A stretch of 64,000 nucleotides of DNA. Origin: Mariniflexile litorale. GTDB lineage: Bacteria; Bacteroidota; Bacteroidia; Flavobacteriales; Flavobacteriaceae. How positions within the stretch are numbered: the stretch's first letter is position 1; each line of letters starts with the position of its first letter. The notes beneath the pieces were generated by a model. That model had not been told where the DNA came from and did no database searches. It saw only the letters and a program-made list of their open reading frames with translations. Where the stretch lies: the NCBI RefSeq assembly GCF_031128465.2, contig NZ_CP155618.1, positions 1,497,501 through 1,561,500 on the forward strand, given 5' to 3'. Of this stretch, positions 8,077 to 17,001 are shown piece by piece. The position numbers and the translations under genes were made by a program.

Positions 8077-8898
8077 CTAAATAGAATTTTCAAAAAGGTT
8101 TCTACGATATTTAATTATTTTACTTCTCATTACTTCTGCCTGTTCTATGGTGAAGAAACATCTACATGAACTATAATCCATGAAATTATTATAATTTGGA
8201 GTTTGTTCATTGTTTAATAAAGTGCATTCTTTTTTTCGGCTTAAATCTGTGCAATTTTTTTGTTCTGGAGTATCTGAGATATAATCTGTTTTAATGTCCC
8301 AAGGGTATTTAATTTTACGACAATTAGAAGCTCCCCAAACATGCCATAAGCCTAAGTAATGTCCAACTTCATGGGTAATGGTTTGACTGTTTTCTGTCAT
8401 GATGGAAACGTAATTAATCTTTACTGATTTAGGGATTGTATTTTCCTCTAAAACACTTGATGAACTTCCCCAGTCTCCAATTAATAGGTTGAGGTTTTTT
8501 TCAGGTTTTATAAGCTTTAGTTGGTTTTTATTTAAGGGTTTAGTATAGCGTATAATGCCTTTTTTTTCTTGTTGAACAAGAATAGTATCTGACAAATAAA
8601 ATATGATATTAGGTATACCTATAAGCTCTTTAAATTTTGGATCTAAAGAACTTATGTCATTTTTTCCAGTAAAATTATTACACAATTCTTCTATTTCTTC
8701 ATCTATTCTTTTATTAGTTATGATTTGAGTAATATAAGGATGACTCTTAGAAGGAACCAAATGTAATATTATTGGAATTTTAATGACCTTCCCACAATCT
8801 ATAATAGAATCATTATTTTGACTATAGGTGAATTTTAGACATATAAAGAAAAATACAAAAAAAAATTTCATAGACATTATTAAATAATTGATTTTCAT
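8077..8898 (-). CDS. M43-family (pappalysin/cytophagalysin-like) secreted zinc metalloprotease
   Basis: The 273-aa protein has an N-terminal hydrophobic signal segment (about 9-27). The extended zinc motif HEVGHYLGLWH is at 176-186, with Glu177 catalytic. A downstream Met-turn, NFMDYSS, lies at 238-244, and DYISDTPEQ precedes a cysteine-containing segment; this order is characteristic of M43 peptidases. It is expected to act in the periplasm or outside. The start codon overlaps the stop of the upstream gene by 4 bp (ATGA), so the two are coupled. A T9SS sorting domain is not present. An alternative start at Met8 or Met10 would give a more standard signal peptide. Confidence 0.85.
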   Translation of the reverse strand: MKINYLIMSMKFFFVFFFICLKFTYSQNNDSIIDCGKVIKIPIILHLVPSKSHPYITQIITNKRIDEEIEELCNNFTGKNDISSLDPKFKELIGIPNIIFYLSDTILVQQEKKGIIRYTKPLNKNQLKLIKPEKNLNLLIGDWGSSSSVLEENTIPKSVKINYVSIMTENSQTITHEVGHYLGLWHVWGASNCRKIKYPWDIKTDYISDTPEQKNCTDLSRKKECTLLNNEQTPNYNNFMDYSSCRCFFTIEQAEVMRSKIIKYRRNLFENSI

Positions 8899-9950
8899 TT
8901 CATTTTTGAAACACTAAAAATAAAATAGTTAAATTGAGGACCTTTTGTTTCATCCGTTTTTGAAACAATTTGACCAATTGAAGATTTATATTTCCAATTT
9001 GACCAATCCCAAGTGTTTACATTAGGAACTTGAATAACGATATAACTACCTTCTGCTAATTTCGCTCTTGTAGTAATGCCTTTTTCTGTATCAAGACCTA
9101 GATATATGTCCTGAACAGGAATGTTTTTATTTCTATTTTTGATTTGATCAGTAAAACCTTTTGCAAAACCAGAAAGAATAGGTGTTACAGGGTTAATTTT
9201 ATCAAGCAGTTTAAGCCCACTTGAAAATAAATCTCCTTCTAAAAAGCCTACTAACTTTTTATCATTTTTGTTTTCAACATTTATAGTATAGCATTTAAAA
9301 TCAATTCCTTCTTTGCCGACATTTAGGTCACTAAAAACGGGATAACCTGAGATGCCAGCTTGTTGCCCCTCAGTTATTCTATATACTTGATTGAAATGAA
9401 CATGTTCATTTTCACCTTGAACTTGATTCTTAACATAGAAATCAAAAAGTACATTATGTTCACCTTTGCCTGGGTAATCCATAGCAACAAGTCTATCAAG
9501 TGTTATTTTAATTTTAGAATTTTTCAAGTTTTCTTGAGGTGTTATAGTTGTCGCATTAATTATATTTGAATCAAGCATTGGAGTATTAGTTTTTGGAATA
9601 AAACCGAAAGCATGTGAAGTGAATTTCCATACGTCTTTTATATTCTCAACATTTTTAAGAAGCTCATTATTATTTAAGTTTTTTATATCTGATATAAATT
9701 CGTCAGACTCAATATTCATAAGTTTTGATAAAATTGAGTCTCTAGTTTGGTTACCTATAATTTCTGATTCGCTAAACCATTCTTTATTGTTTTCAATGGA
9801 ACTTTCCGAAATTCCTAGTTCTGAGTATGTGATAATTAAGTCATCCTTATCTTTGACAAATGAGTCTGCAGTACTTTTTAATTGAAGGGTACTTATAATA
9901 ACTAAAAGAATTATAATTATTCCAACTAAAATATAATTTACCTTTTTCAT
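8895..9950 (-). CDS. Membrane-anchored protein of unknown function (351 aa)
   Basis: One N-terminal transmembrane anchor (about residues 6-24) precedes a helical region of about 130 residues. A C-terminal beta-rich domain follows, with a distinctive segment around HVHFNQVYRITEGQQAGISG and a WDWSNW motif near residue 318. I do not recognise the family. It is the middle gene of a three-gene operon, 13 bp after the NlpC/P60 lipoprotein and overlapping the M43 protease by 4 bp. It is therefore probably a scaffold, receptor or substrate of those two envelope enzymes. Confidence 0.75.
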   Translation of the reverse strand: MKKVNYILVGIIIILLVIISTLQLKSTADSFVKDKDDLIITYSELGISESSIENNKEWFSESEIIGNQTRDSILSKLMNIESDEFISDIKNLNNNELLKNVENIKDVWKFTSHAFGFIPKTNTPMLDSNIINATTITPQENLKNSKIKITLDRLVAMDYPGKGEHNVLFDFYVKNQVQGENEHVHFNQVYRITEGQQAGISGYPVFSDLNVGKEGIDFKCYTINVENKNDKKLVGFLEGDLFSSGLKLLDKINPVTPILSGFAKGFTDQIKNRNKNIPVQDIYLGLDTEKGITTRAKLAEGSYIVIQVPNVNTWDWSNWKYKSSIGQIVSKTDETKGPQFNYFIFSVSKMK

Positions 9951-9963
9951 TTTTTTAATAATT

Positions 9964-10812
9964 TTAAGCTGCGTTATAAATTTTACTAATTCTTAATACC
10001 TCATAGGTTTTATTTTCTAAAAACTTTTTTGTTAACCTAATTAATCTAGGTCCATTTTTTATATTACTCACACAATCATCCCTCGGATTTCCACCAGATT
10101 CAAATAGCAATAATTCATCTTTATACCTGAAACAAATTCCAATATGGTACACTTTTTTTCCAACTTTAAAATAAATTATATCACCTGATTCTATTGATGC
10201 ATGTTTTATATTATAAATTTCAAAGCAGTTTTCGCAATCAAAATATTCCTTTAATGGAATAATCCAATTAGATGTATTTGAAAACCAAGCAGCATTTGCG
10301 TAATATTCTGGTTTTAATGGTAGTTTTAATCCAGACTTAACTAGTATTTGATAAATAAAGCCAGAGCAATCAATACCATACAACTCTTCTGTACAAACAT
10401 TGGGTTTTCCATTATATAGAGTTGGTTTTGTTTTCCTTGATGGGTTTTTACTGCCCCAAACATAAGCTAAACCATTATTTTGATAATAATTGTAGTTTTC
10501 ATTTTTTGTTAAAAGAAGAGCCTGTTTAAGAAGTTCAGATTTAAACTCAACTATTTTATCTAAATTAAATTTGTTTTCTAGGGAATTATTAATGGAATCT
10601 TTATCCAAAATATCAATTAAATTAGAAAGTTCAATCTCTCGGTTATACGAATCATTTAGATTTTCCACGGAAAGAATCATTTGTGCACCACTAGGGCTAT
10701 TGTAATATTCATCTCCTTCATAATCAGTTGCTTTGTCTTTACAGCTAAGATTGACAAGATTAAAAAAAACAAAAGTGTTTATTAGAAAAAATAATCTTTT
10801 ATTAAATTTCAT
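9964..10812 (-). CDS. NlpC/P60-family lipoprotein, putative cell-wall or amide hydrolase
   Basis: A signal sequence ends in a lipobox with Cys24 (LVNLSC), so the 282-aa protein should be lipid-anchored. The C-terminal half is an NlpC/P60 papain-like domain. It has catalytic Cys149 in YGIDCSGF, His223 in VYHIGICF, and the usual spacing to the ESGDIIYF strand at 208-215. Such enzymes usually cut peptidoglycan stem peptides; some are amidases or acyl-transferases. It is the first gene of the operon with the membrane protein and the M43 protease, and no immunity gene is obvious. Confidence 0.85.
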   Translation of the reverse strand: MKFNKRLFFLINTFVFFNLVNLSCKDKATDYEGDEYYNSPSGAQMILSVENLNDSYNREIELSNLIDILDKDSINNSLENKFNLDKIVEFKSELLKQALLLTKNENYNYYQNNGLAYVWGSKNPSRKTKPTLYNGKPNVCTEELYGIDCSGFIYQILVKSGLKLPLKPEYYANAAWFSNTSNWIIPLKEYFDCENCFEIYNIKHASIESGDIIYFKVGKKVYHIGICFRYKDELLLFESGGNPRDDCVSNIKNGPRLIRLTKKFLENKTYEVLRISKIYNAA

Positions 10813-11069
10813 ACTTATTGATTAATCTTTTTCAGATTATATAAGAAGATGTTTTAAAATATAATATTAGAAATAATAGCCACTTTAGTAATGATTTATT
10901 CAAGACTAAATAGAAGATCAGTTGCTACTATATTGATAATTAGGAGGGTATGAATATAGTAATTTTTTTTAATTAAAAAAATAATTATTTTTCACTTTAT
11001 GAATTTCACTTTATTTATCTAAAATTTAGATATTTTTTTGTTAAATTTTCATTTATAATCAATAATTCA

Positions 11070-12071
11070 ATGTCAGATAATAAAAATTTTATTACTGTTA
11101 CTGCACTTATAAATTTATATGCAAGTAGCTTATCATCTACTATGGATGGTCAGATAATAGTTGTTGAAGGTTTCTATACAGATAACAACAACAAACTATA
11201 TGGACAATACTACTATGATGAAATATTAAGCAAAGAGAAACACCATAAAATCACCATACAGATTACTCAAAGTTTAAAATCAAAACTAAGTTCTGGTAAT
11301 TACTATAACTTTCAAGGGTATGTTACCAGAGGACAGTCCTTAGATAATAATTCAAAACTTGGTGTTTACTTTAGGGTAACTAAAATATTTGAACACAAAG
11401 AAGATGTGCAAATCGTTTCTAAGGTTGAGTATGATATTATACGTGCTAGGTTTGATAGGGAGTTTCCAATAATCCAAGATATTCTTCTAAAGAAAATAGA
11501 ATTACAGCAAAAACCAACTTTAGATATAATAACTGGGATTCAATCTACATCGCATGATGATTACATAAGTCAATTGTTAGATAAAGACTATTTTAATATC
11601 AGGCATTATAAGTGTAATTTATCAACTAGTTTAGAAATTATTCAATTTTTAGAATCTTATGATTTTAAAGATTCATATTTATTGGTTATACTTCGAGGAG
11701 GAGGAAGTGGATAAGAGGTATTCAATGAAATTGAACTATGCAAAAAGGCTATAGAGCTACCCATTCCATTTATTACAGGAATTGGTCATGATGAAGATAA
11801 AACGTTGTTACAGAGAGTGGCTGACATGGGATTGTCCACACCTACATCAATTGGAGTATACCTTCAGGAGATTGTAAATTCACATAAAGAACGTCTAAAA
11901 ATAGTCGCTAACAAGGACTTAGAAATAGAAAATTATAAAAAATTGGTTCAGATTGAAAAGCAGCTTTTAACGAACCTGGTAGCTTCACAAAAAAAATATT
12001 TGAATTTAGTTTTAGGAATTTTAATAATCTTAATCTTGGCTATAGTATATTTAGTTTTAAAAAGTAAATGA
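11070..12071 (+). pseudogene. Exonuclease VII large-subunit-like gene with C-terminal membrane anchor, interrupted by an in-frame TAA
   Basis: The frame runs 334 codons with a single stop, TAA at 11712-11714 (codon 215). Upstream lies an OB-fold-like N-terminus (GQIIVVEGFYTDNNNKLYG) and a nuclease core ending in RGGGSG. Downstream, in the same frame, the family signature continues (FITGIGHDEDKTLL, VADMGLSTPTS). So the stop sits inside the most conserved part of XseA-like proteins (normally GGGS-x-x-DL). Instead of the long coiled coil of XseA there is one transmembrane helix (about 312-330). No XseB gene is near. It is either a fresh nonsense mutation, a sequencing error, or read-through. Confidence 0.8.
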
Positions 12072-12307
12072 GTTTAGAAGAATTCAATGACTTAAATCAT
12101 GACGAAAGATTATTTACAGTTGTAGATAAGGGTGTTTTTTTGGATAACTATGTTACTGTCAATATCCGTATGAACCTTTATTCAGTTGGTAAATTTTATG
12201 TTGAACTAGTTTATGATTCAGAAGAAAATAAAATAGTTGAAGTGCGTAGTTTTAAACATGGTGTTCAACCTAATAAATATACTTCACATATTAAGTTTGG
12301 AAAATAA
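12068..12307 (+). CDS. Small unknown protein coupled to the ExoVII-like gene
   Basis: The 79-aa acidic/neutral protein has no membrane helix or recognised motif and is predicted mostly beta from its alternating hydrophobic pattern. Its ATG overlaps the TGA of the ExoVII-like gene (ATGA), which points to a working partner such as a small subunit or regulator. Confidence 0.7.
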   Translation: MSLEEFNDLNHDERLFTVVDKGVFLDNYVTVNIRMNLYSVGKFYVELVYDSEENKIVEVRSFKHGVQPNKYTSHIKFGK

Positions 12308-12308
12308 C

Positions 12309-12330
12309 TTGTCAAGTTGTCAACTTTTTT
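12309..12330. promoter_or_regulatory. TTGTCAA double motif with T tract (operator or weak terminator)
   Basis: TTGTCAA-G-TTGTCAA at 12309-12323 is followed by a T run. It lies between the convergent 79-aa gene and the XRE gene. Related 15-mers occur at 14491-14505, 18740-18754 and 20492-20506, all inside the island. A weak hairpin (AAGTT/AACTT) is also possible. Confidence 0.4.
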
Positions 12331-12352
12331 ACTGAAAATAAAAACAGGTGTA

Positions 12353-12604
12353 TTAAATTGTAATTTCAAAAAATTCACTTAAAGGAACGTCTAGCGTAAT
12401 TGACAGAACTGAAATGGTAACTATATTGGGAGTAACAACGCCTTTTTCAATTTTATATAGGTACTGCCTGTCTTTACCAACTAATTGAGCCAATTTTGTT
12501 TGGGTAAGACCTCTTTTTTTTCTAAAAAAACGAACCCTGTTTCCAACTTCTTTGGGAATTGAAGCTTTTAATTGTTCAAGTCTTTCTTCAGATAATTCTA
12601 CCAT
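12353..12604 (-). CDS. XRE-family helix-turn-helix regulator
   Basis: The 83-aa protein (from ATG 12604; a TTG at 12619 would add five residues) is a Cro/C1-type HTH. The core reads VGNRVRFFRKKRGLTQTKLA, then LVGKDRQYLYKIEKG with the recognition helix, and a TLDVPLSEFFE third-helix ending. It is transcribed away from the 142-aa gene at 12721, so the shared 116-bp interval is a likely control region. It probably regulates island genes, perhaps through the TTGnCAA repeats. Confidence 0.88.
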   Translation of the reverse strand: MVELSEERLEQLKASIPKEVGNRVRFFRKKRGLTQTKLAQLVGKDRQYLYKIEKGVVTPNIVTISVLSITLDVPLSEFFEITI

Positions 12605-12720
12605 AAGGTAAAATTCCAATTAGAAAAAATAAATATTGTAACCTTAGAATACTACATTATTATTTATATTTACGTGTATTAGTATCAAACTAGATTAATT
12701 TAAAATAATACTTATTAGTT

Positions 12721-13149
12721 ATGAAAATAAAACTGATTAATTTCTTGATGATTATGTCATGTACATTGCTTTGTTCTCAACAATCTAATCAAGAAATAGG
12801 AAAACAAAGAGAAAGACAAGCAAGTAATCCAGAATTATTAAAATTCTTAGAAGTAGAACTTAAACAACCAGAAATATCTAATAAAAATATTAGTATACTT
12901 GGTGGTGGTAGTATAGGTTATTCAAATGCAGATAAATTAGGAAAAAGTGATTTTGACAAAAATTATAATCCTGGTCTTGATTTCTTCATGGAAGATAATC
13001 CTTATGAAGCAGATAATATATTAGAAAATGCTATTGATGAGCATCGGGTGCAAAAGCAGAACAAGTTTTATTATAAGTATGGATTAACTTTTACAATATT
13101 TATAAGTGCTATTTTAATCACGTATTTTATAGTTAGTAATAAAAAATAA
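12721..13149 (+). CDS. Unknown protein with signal peptide and C-terminal membrane anchor
   Basis: The 142-aa protein has an N-terminal signal sequence (about 1-19, ending CSQQSN), a polar middle with a glycine-rich LGGGSIGYS segment, and one C-terminal transmembrane helix (about 119-137) followed by NKK. The body is therefore predicted outside the inner membrane. I do not recognise the family. It is divergent from the XRE gene. Confidence 0.65.
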   Translation: MKIKLINFLMIMSCTLLCSQQSNQEIGKQRERQASNPELLKFLEVELKQPEISNKNISILGGGSIGYSNADKLGKSDFDKNYNPGLDFFMEDNPYEADNILENAIDEHRVQKQNKFYYKYGLTFTIFISAILITYFIVSNKK

Positions 13150-13357
13150 ATACTACTAGTAATCAATCAATGGTTTAGTAGTTTCTCACAAGATTGTTCT
13201 ATTACAAATACTAAAAAACTCATGTTTTATATATAAATAAATCAGAAGACTTATGTGTGAATAGCTTTGTAGCATTTAAAATCAAAAATTAGTTTGGTAT
13301 TTCTAAAAAAGCAATCAAAAAATTAAGTAGTGGAAATGTAAAAAAAATCAAATAATC

Positions 13358-14023
13358 ATGGAAAGTTTTATACTTAATATATTTGCTATTATTGGTGTTT
13401 TTGTTGGGGGATATCAACTTTTTCTTTTTTTAGCAAAAAATTCTGAAGAAAGAAAAAGGACGGATGATGATGTTTGGGAGTTAATAAACAATTGTAATGA
13501 GTGTCGTATTTATGCTTCTTATTATGATGTATCGCTTGATGAAATTAGAAATATTCAAGGTTTTAAGAAGCATAGAATCGAATTGTTGAAAATAATTAAT
13601 GAACCCGCAAACAGAAAAGAAGCTCTGGAGTCTATTAGTGAAAAAAAGCAAATAAAGTTAAATCAAATTAAGGATTTTGAAAATAAAAGAAAAATAGGCT
13701 ATAAATATGAAAATGAAATTTTTGAGATTTTTGACACATATTATAAATTAACTCAAGATGAGATTATTGATGGTTTTATGAAAAAGTTCTCTACCAACCA
13801 AACAAAGGCAACTGAAATTTTTCAGGAGTGCTATAATAATTGGTTAATTACTAAAGTAAATACTAGAATTCCGACTGATGAAGTATTTTATGAAGTAGGG
13901 TTTATTTTAGATTCTGATGGGTATAAGTTGACTCAAAATGATTTAACTAGAAAAGAATGGTTAAAGAAAAACAATAAAGTATTAGATCATAGAATTAATT
14001 TGGCAAACGATTTGCCTTTTTAA
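13358..14023 (+). CDS. Unknown membrane-anchored protein, 221 aa
   Basis: One N-terminal membrane helix (about 5-26) is followed by a charged cytoplasmic region with coiled-coil propensity (about 75-115, KKQIKLNQIKDFENKRK). A helical domain with repeated short phrases follows (LTQDEIIDGF, LTQNDLTRKEW). No catalytic motif is seen. Codon use and AT content match the neighbouring cargo genes. It is followed 24 bp later by the 137-aa gene in the same direction, so both may share a transcript. Confidence 0.65.
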   Translation: MESFILNIFAIIGVFVGGYQLFLFLAKNSEERKRTDDDVWELINNCNECRIYASYYDVSLDEIRNIQGFKKHRIELLKIINEPANRKEALESISEKKQIKLNQIKDFENKRKIGYKYENEIFEIFDTYYKLTQDEIIDGFMKKFSTNQTKATEIFQECYNNWLITKVNTRIPTDEVFYEVGFILDSDGYKLTQNDLTRKEWLKKNNKVLDHRINLANDLPF

Positions 14024-14047
14024 AACATAAAAACATCTAGTACTATT

Positions 14048-14461
14048 ATGCACAAGAAATCAGACATCTTGAATGATAAAACAGTAAAAAACATAAAAGG
14101 TTACATAAATTCGCCTAATATTTTACCGAAGTCTATTCTATACTATGAGAGACATTTTACCAGAAATAATAAGAGCGTCATTGAATACTATTCAGATTAT
14201 GAATTAGATTCTTATTTTGAAACAGAAACCACTAAATATTTTATTATAACACGAGGGTTTTCAGAAAAGAATGTTTTGTTTTCAACAGAGGTTATCTATT
14301 TAAATGCAGATGGGATGCCATATATGTGTTACAATGAAGTTTTAACCATCGATAAAGTTCTAGAAAAGCATTACAGAAAAATAAATTCTAAAAACGAATA
14401 TTCTTATGAAGGTTTTTATTCCTTTTCGGAGTGTTTAAAATACAAACCTTGGATTCTTTAA
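14048..14461 (+). CDS. Unknown cytoplasmic protein, 137 aa
   Basis: No signal peptide or membrane helix. It is rich in aromatic residues (Tyr, Phe) in an alternating pattern that suggests a beta-sheet fold. I do not recognise it. It is probably co-transcribed with the membrane-anchored gene ending 24 bp upstream. Confidence 0.6.
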   Translation: MHKKSDILNDKTVKNIKGYINSPNILPKSILYYERHFTRNNKSVIEYYSDYELDSYFETETTKYFIITRGFSEKNVLFSTEVIYLNADGMPYMCYNEVLTIDKVLEKHYRKINSKNEYSYEGFYSFSECLKYKPWIL

Positions 14462-14490
14462 TAAACCATAAAATTTCTACCACAAAAAAC

Positions 14491-14505
14491 TTGACAACTT
14501 GTCAA
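14491..14505. promoter_or_regulatory. Perfect 7-1-7 palindrome TTGACAA-C-TTGTCAA
   Basis: The arms are exactly complementary. It lies at the junction between cargo and the replication module, ahead of the gene at 14655. It resembles a repressor operator, and the XRE regulator at 12353 is the obvious candidate ligand. Confidence 0.4.
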
Positions 14506-14595
14506 ATGCCATAACGTCAACTTATTTTCAAAAATTTTTAATTTTTTTTGAAGAATTTTTTATAACCAAGATTGAAAGTTAATTATTCAAAGCAC

Positions 14596-14617
14596 CCCAC
14601 TCTAATCTGAGGGTGGG
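14596..14617 (+). other. GC-rich hairpin in the leader of the replication module
   Basis: CCCACTCT pairs with AGGGTGGG around loop AATCTG (8 bp, one T-G). It stands out in very AT-rich surroundings, 38 bp before the gene at 14655. There is no T tract, so it is a leader structure or processing site rather than a classical terminator. Confidence 0.35.
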
Positions 14618-14654
14618 ATTATTCCCCGCCATTGTTTAATTAAATTTTATTATA

Positions 14655-14999
14655 ATGGTAACTATTAAAGATTTCAAAAAGAGAGAAACCAAAACAGGCG
14701 AAGAATTTTTTGTTTTAGTTTTACAAGGTGGTATTACACCAGTAAAAAGTAAAGAAACGGGTAGAATGTATTTTACAGCTAAAACCTGTACGGTACCAAG
14801 TACATTTGACGAAGATACCTGCAAACAAATTATTGGTCAAGAATTCCCTGGGGAAATTGTTAAGGTGAGTGTAGAACCTTACGAATATGCACTTCCAGAA
14901 ACAGGAGAGATTATTACCCTTGATACACGTTGGGAGTACCAAGACACTTCTTTAGAAACTGCTTCTGCTAACATTATTGAGGAAGAGGAAGTTATGTAA
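14655..14999 (+). CDS. Unknown small acidic protein at the head of the replication module
   Basis: The 114-aa protein is beta-rich in its first 95 residues and ends in an acidic tail (IIEEEEVM). That shape is reminiscent of single-strand DNA binding proteins, but no SSB signature can be claimed. It sits directly upstream of the RecA-like ATPase, separated by a terminator hairpin and a palindrome. Confidence 0.65.
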   Translation: MVTIKDFKKRETKTGEEFFVLVLQGGITPVKSKETGRMYFTAKTCTVPSTFDEDTCKQIIGQEFPGEIVKVSVEPYEYALPETGEIITLDTRWEYQDTSLETASANIIEEEEVM

Positions 15000-15020
15000 C
15001 ACTTGGTTACAAAACCTATG

Positions 15021-15046
15021 AAAGAGGCATTATTGCCTCTTTTTTT
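15021..15046 (+). terminator. Rho-independent terminator
   Basis: AAAGAGGCA and TGCCTCTTT form a 9-bp stem with loop TTAT, followed by a T run. It ends the 114-aa gene. Confidence 0.8.
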
Positions 15047-15050
15047 ATAT

Positions 15051-15066
15051 GGTTATATATATAACC
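15051..15066. promoter_or_regulatory. 16-bp perfect palindrome upstream of the ATPase gene
   Basis: GGTTATATATATAACC is fully self-complementary and lies 32 bp before the ATPase ATG, where an operator would sit. Regulator unknown. Confidence 0.4.
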
Positions 15067-15097
15067 AACTTTTTGTATAACACATAACATAAATATT

Positions 15098-15997
15098 ATG
15101 GAATTAAAACAAGCACAGCGTGAACAAGTAAAATTACGTATTGGATTGAGTGGAGCATCGGGATTTGGTAAAACTTATTCAGCACTACTATTGGCTTATG
15201 GCATCACAGGAGACTATTCTAAAATAGCCATCATAGACACAGAAAATCAATCTGCCAGTTTGTATGCGCACTTAGGTAATTACAATACAATAAGTCTGGA
15301 AGCACCTTATGCACCTGAAAAGTATATCGAAGCCATAGAAGTTTGCGAAAAGGCAGGTATGGAAGTAATAATAATTGATAGCATAACCCACGAATGGAAT
15401 GGCAAGGGAGGTTGTTTAGAAATTCATGAACAATTAGGTGGTAGGTTCCAAGATTGGGCAAAAATAAGTCCAAGACACCAAGCCTTTATTGATAAGATAC
15501 TCCAATCTAAATGCCATGTTCTAACGACTGTAAGAAGAAAAGTTGATTACTCAATGGATACAGATGGCAGTGGTAAAACTAAAGTTATCAAGCATGGGAC
15601 AAAGGAAATAACTCGTGAGGGCTTTGAATATGAGCTAACAGTAAATTTTGAACTTATAAATGACAACCATTTAGTAAGTGCATCAAAGGATAGGACAGGA
15701 CTGTTTATGAACAAGCCTGAATTTATAATAAATGCTGCAACAGGTAGAAAATTGATGCAATGGTGCAACAACGGTAAAGATTTAGAGCAAGCTAGAAATG
15801 AAATTAATAGCTGTGAAACTATTGAAGGTTTGAAACATATTTATGCTAAATACCCAAATTATCAAACCCTTATTAAGGCAGATGTTATGGATAGAAAGGC
15901 ACTTATTGAAGCAGTAGACTACAACATTGTGCCTAATTCAGAAATTATAGAACATAATAAATCAAACGACAATGGAACTATTACAAGTACAGAATAA
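15098..15997 (+). CDS. RecA-like AAA ATPase (Sak4-type phage recombination protein)
   Basis: The 299-aa protein has Walker A GASGFGKT at 19-26, a strand IAIIDTE at 43-49, and Walker B VIIIDS at 90-95. The remainder resembles phage single-strand annealing/RecA-like ATPases of the Sak4 or AAA_24 group. The likely role is recombination-dependent replication of the island. Its 3' end overlaps the start of the DUF3871 gene by 26 bp, so the two are co-expressed. Confidence 0.88.
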   Translation: MELKQAQREQVKLRIGLSGASGFGKTYSALLLAYGITGDYSKIAIIDTENQSASLYAHLGNYNTISLEAPYAPEKYIEAIEVCEKAGMEVIIIDSITHEWNGKGGCLEIHEQLGGRFQDWAKISPRHQAFIDKILQSKCHVLTTVRRKVDYSMDTDGSGKTKVIKHGTKEITREGFEYELTVNFELINDNHLVSASKDRTGLFMNKPEFIINAATGRKLMQWCNNGKDLEQARNEINSCETIEGLKHIYAKYPNYQTLIKADVMDRKALIEAVDYNIVPNSEIIEHNKSNDNGTITSTE

Positions 15998-16946
15998 TCT
16001 GGTTATACCAGAAGAACAGATAATTACAAAATCATCATCACCATTTATAGAGACTAACACACAAGAGGTTAGCCTTTTTCATTTGCAAAAAGATTGTATA
16101 ATCCCTGTGTTCTCGAAAGATATGGAATGTACTATTGCTCACTATGAGTTTATCAATGCTGTTGATGATTGTGTTCATACCATATTTTCTGGGCAACGGA
16201 TTTTAAAGCCAGAAATAAGGACAAGTCATGTAATAAAAGGCAGAATTCCAGAAGCCATTGGCAAACCTGTAAAGGAGTTAACGGAACAGGATAAAACTAT
16301 TTATTACGAAAGAATGATGTTTAAAATTGATGTACCAAGTATTTCAGAAACATTAAATGGTAATAATTTAAGTCTTACAATAGGTGGGGTAAGAGCATAT
16401 AACCAAGAAAACCTATATAGTAAAAAGAACTACGAGAAATTCAAAGTTTTTGTAGGTTTCAAAAATAGGGTTTGTACCAATCTTTGTGTTAGTTCTGATG
16501 GAATTGTAGAAGAGCTAAGGGCATCAAGTATAGACGAGCTAAAGGCTAAGGTTATGGAGCTATTAGGGGCTTATGAAATGCAAAACCACCTAAATAGTTT
16601 AAAACTGCTTTCAGAGTATAGTTTAACTGAAAAACAATTTGCAAAGTTTTTGGGTAAGTGTCGTATGTATAATTATTTGCCTAAGCCAGAAAAAAGGGAT
16701 ATTCCACAATTAATGTTGAATGATCGACAAATTAGTACAGTTGCAAAAGGCTATTACGAAGATGAAAATTTTGCCAGAAATGAAGATGACAGTATTAGTT
16801 TATGGAGCATGTTTAATCTTCTAACTGAAGCCACTAAAAGCAGTTACATTGATTCTTTTTTAAGTCGAAGTTTGAATTCGCACGAGCTCATCCAAAAACT
16901 ATCATATTCGATGCAAAATGACACAACATTTTGGTACTTAAATTAA
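15972..16946 (+). CDS. DUF3871 family protein
   Basis: This 324-aa protein matches the Bacteroidota-specific DUF3871 family as I know it: a central region with SLTIGGVRAYNQENLYSKK, then KFKVFVGFKNRVCTNLCVSS, and a C-terminal helical part ending TTFWYLN. The family is found on mobile elements beside RecA-like ATPases and primases. Function is not established, but a role in DNA replication or recombination is likely. Overlaps the ATPase gene; a terminator follows. Confidence 0.85.
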   Translation: MELLQVQNNLVIPEEQIITKSSSPFIETNTQEVSLFHLQKDCIIPVFSKDMECTIAHYEFINAVDDCVHTIFSGQRILKPEIRTSHVIKGRIPEAIGKPVKELTEQDKTIYYERMMFKIDVPSISETLNGNNLSLTIGGVRAYNQENLYSKKNYEKFKVFVGFKNRVCTNLCVSSDGIVEELRASSIDELKAKVMELLGAYEMQNHLNSLKLLSEYSLTEKQFAKFLGKCRMYNYLPKPEKRDIPQLMLNDRQISTVAKGYYEDENFARNEDDSISLWSMFNLLTEATKSSYIDSFLSRSLNSHELIQKLSYSMQNDTTFWYLN

Positions 16947-16964
16947 TATTAATAGCTAAAATAT

Positions 16965-16990
16965 GCTCAAGTTTAACACTTGGGCATTTT
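16965..16990 (+). terminator. Terminator after DUF3871
   Basis: GCTCAAGT pairs with ACTTGGGC (8 bp, one T-G) around TTAAC, followed by ATTTTATTT. It argues against using the ATG at 16963 as the start of the next gene. Confidence 0.65.
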
Positions 16991-17001
16991 ATTTAAACTA
17001 T

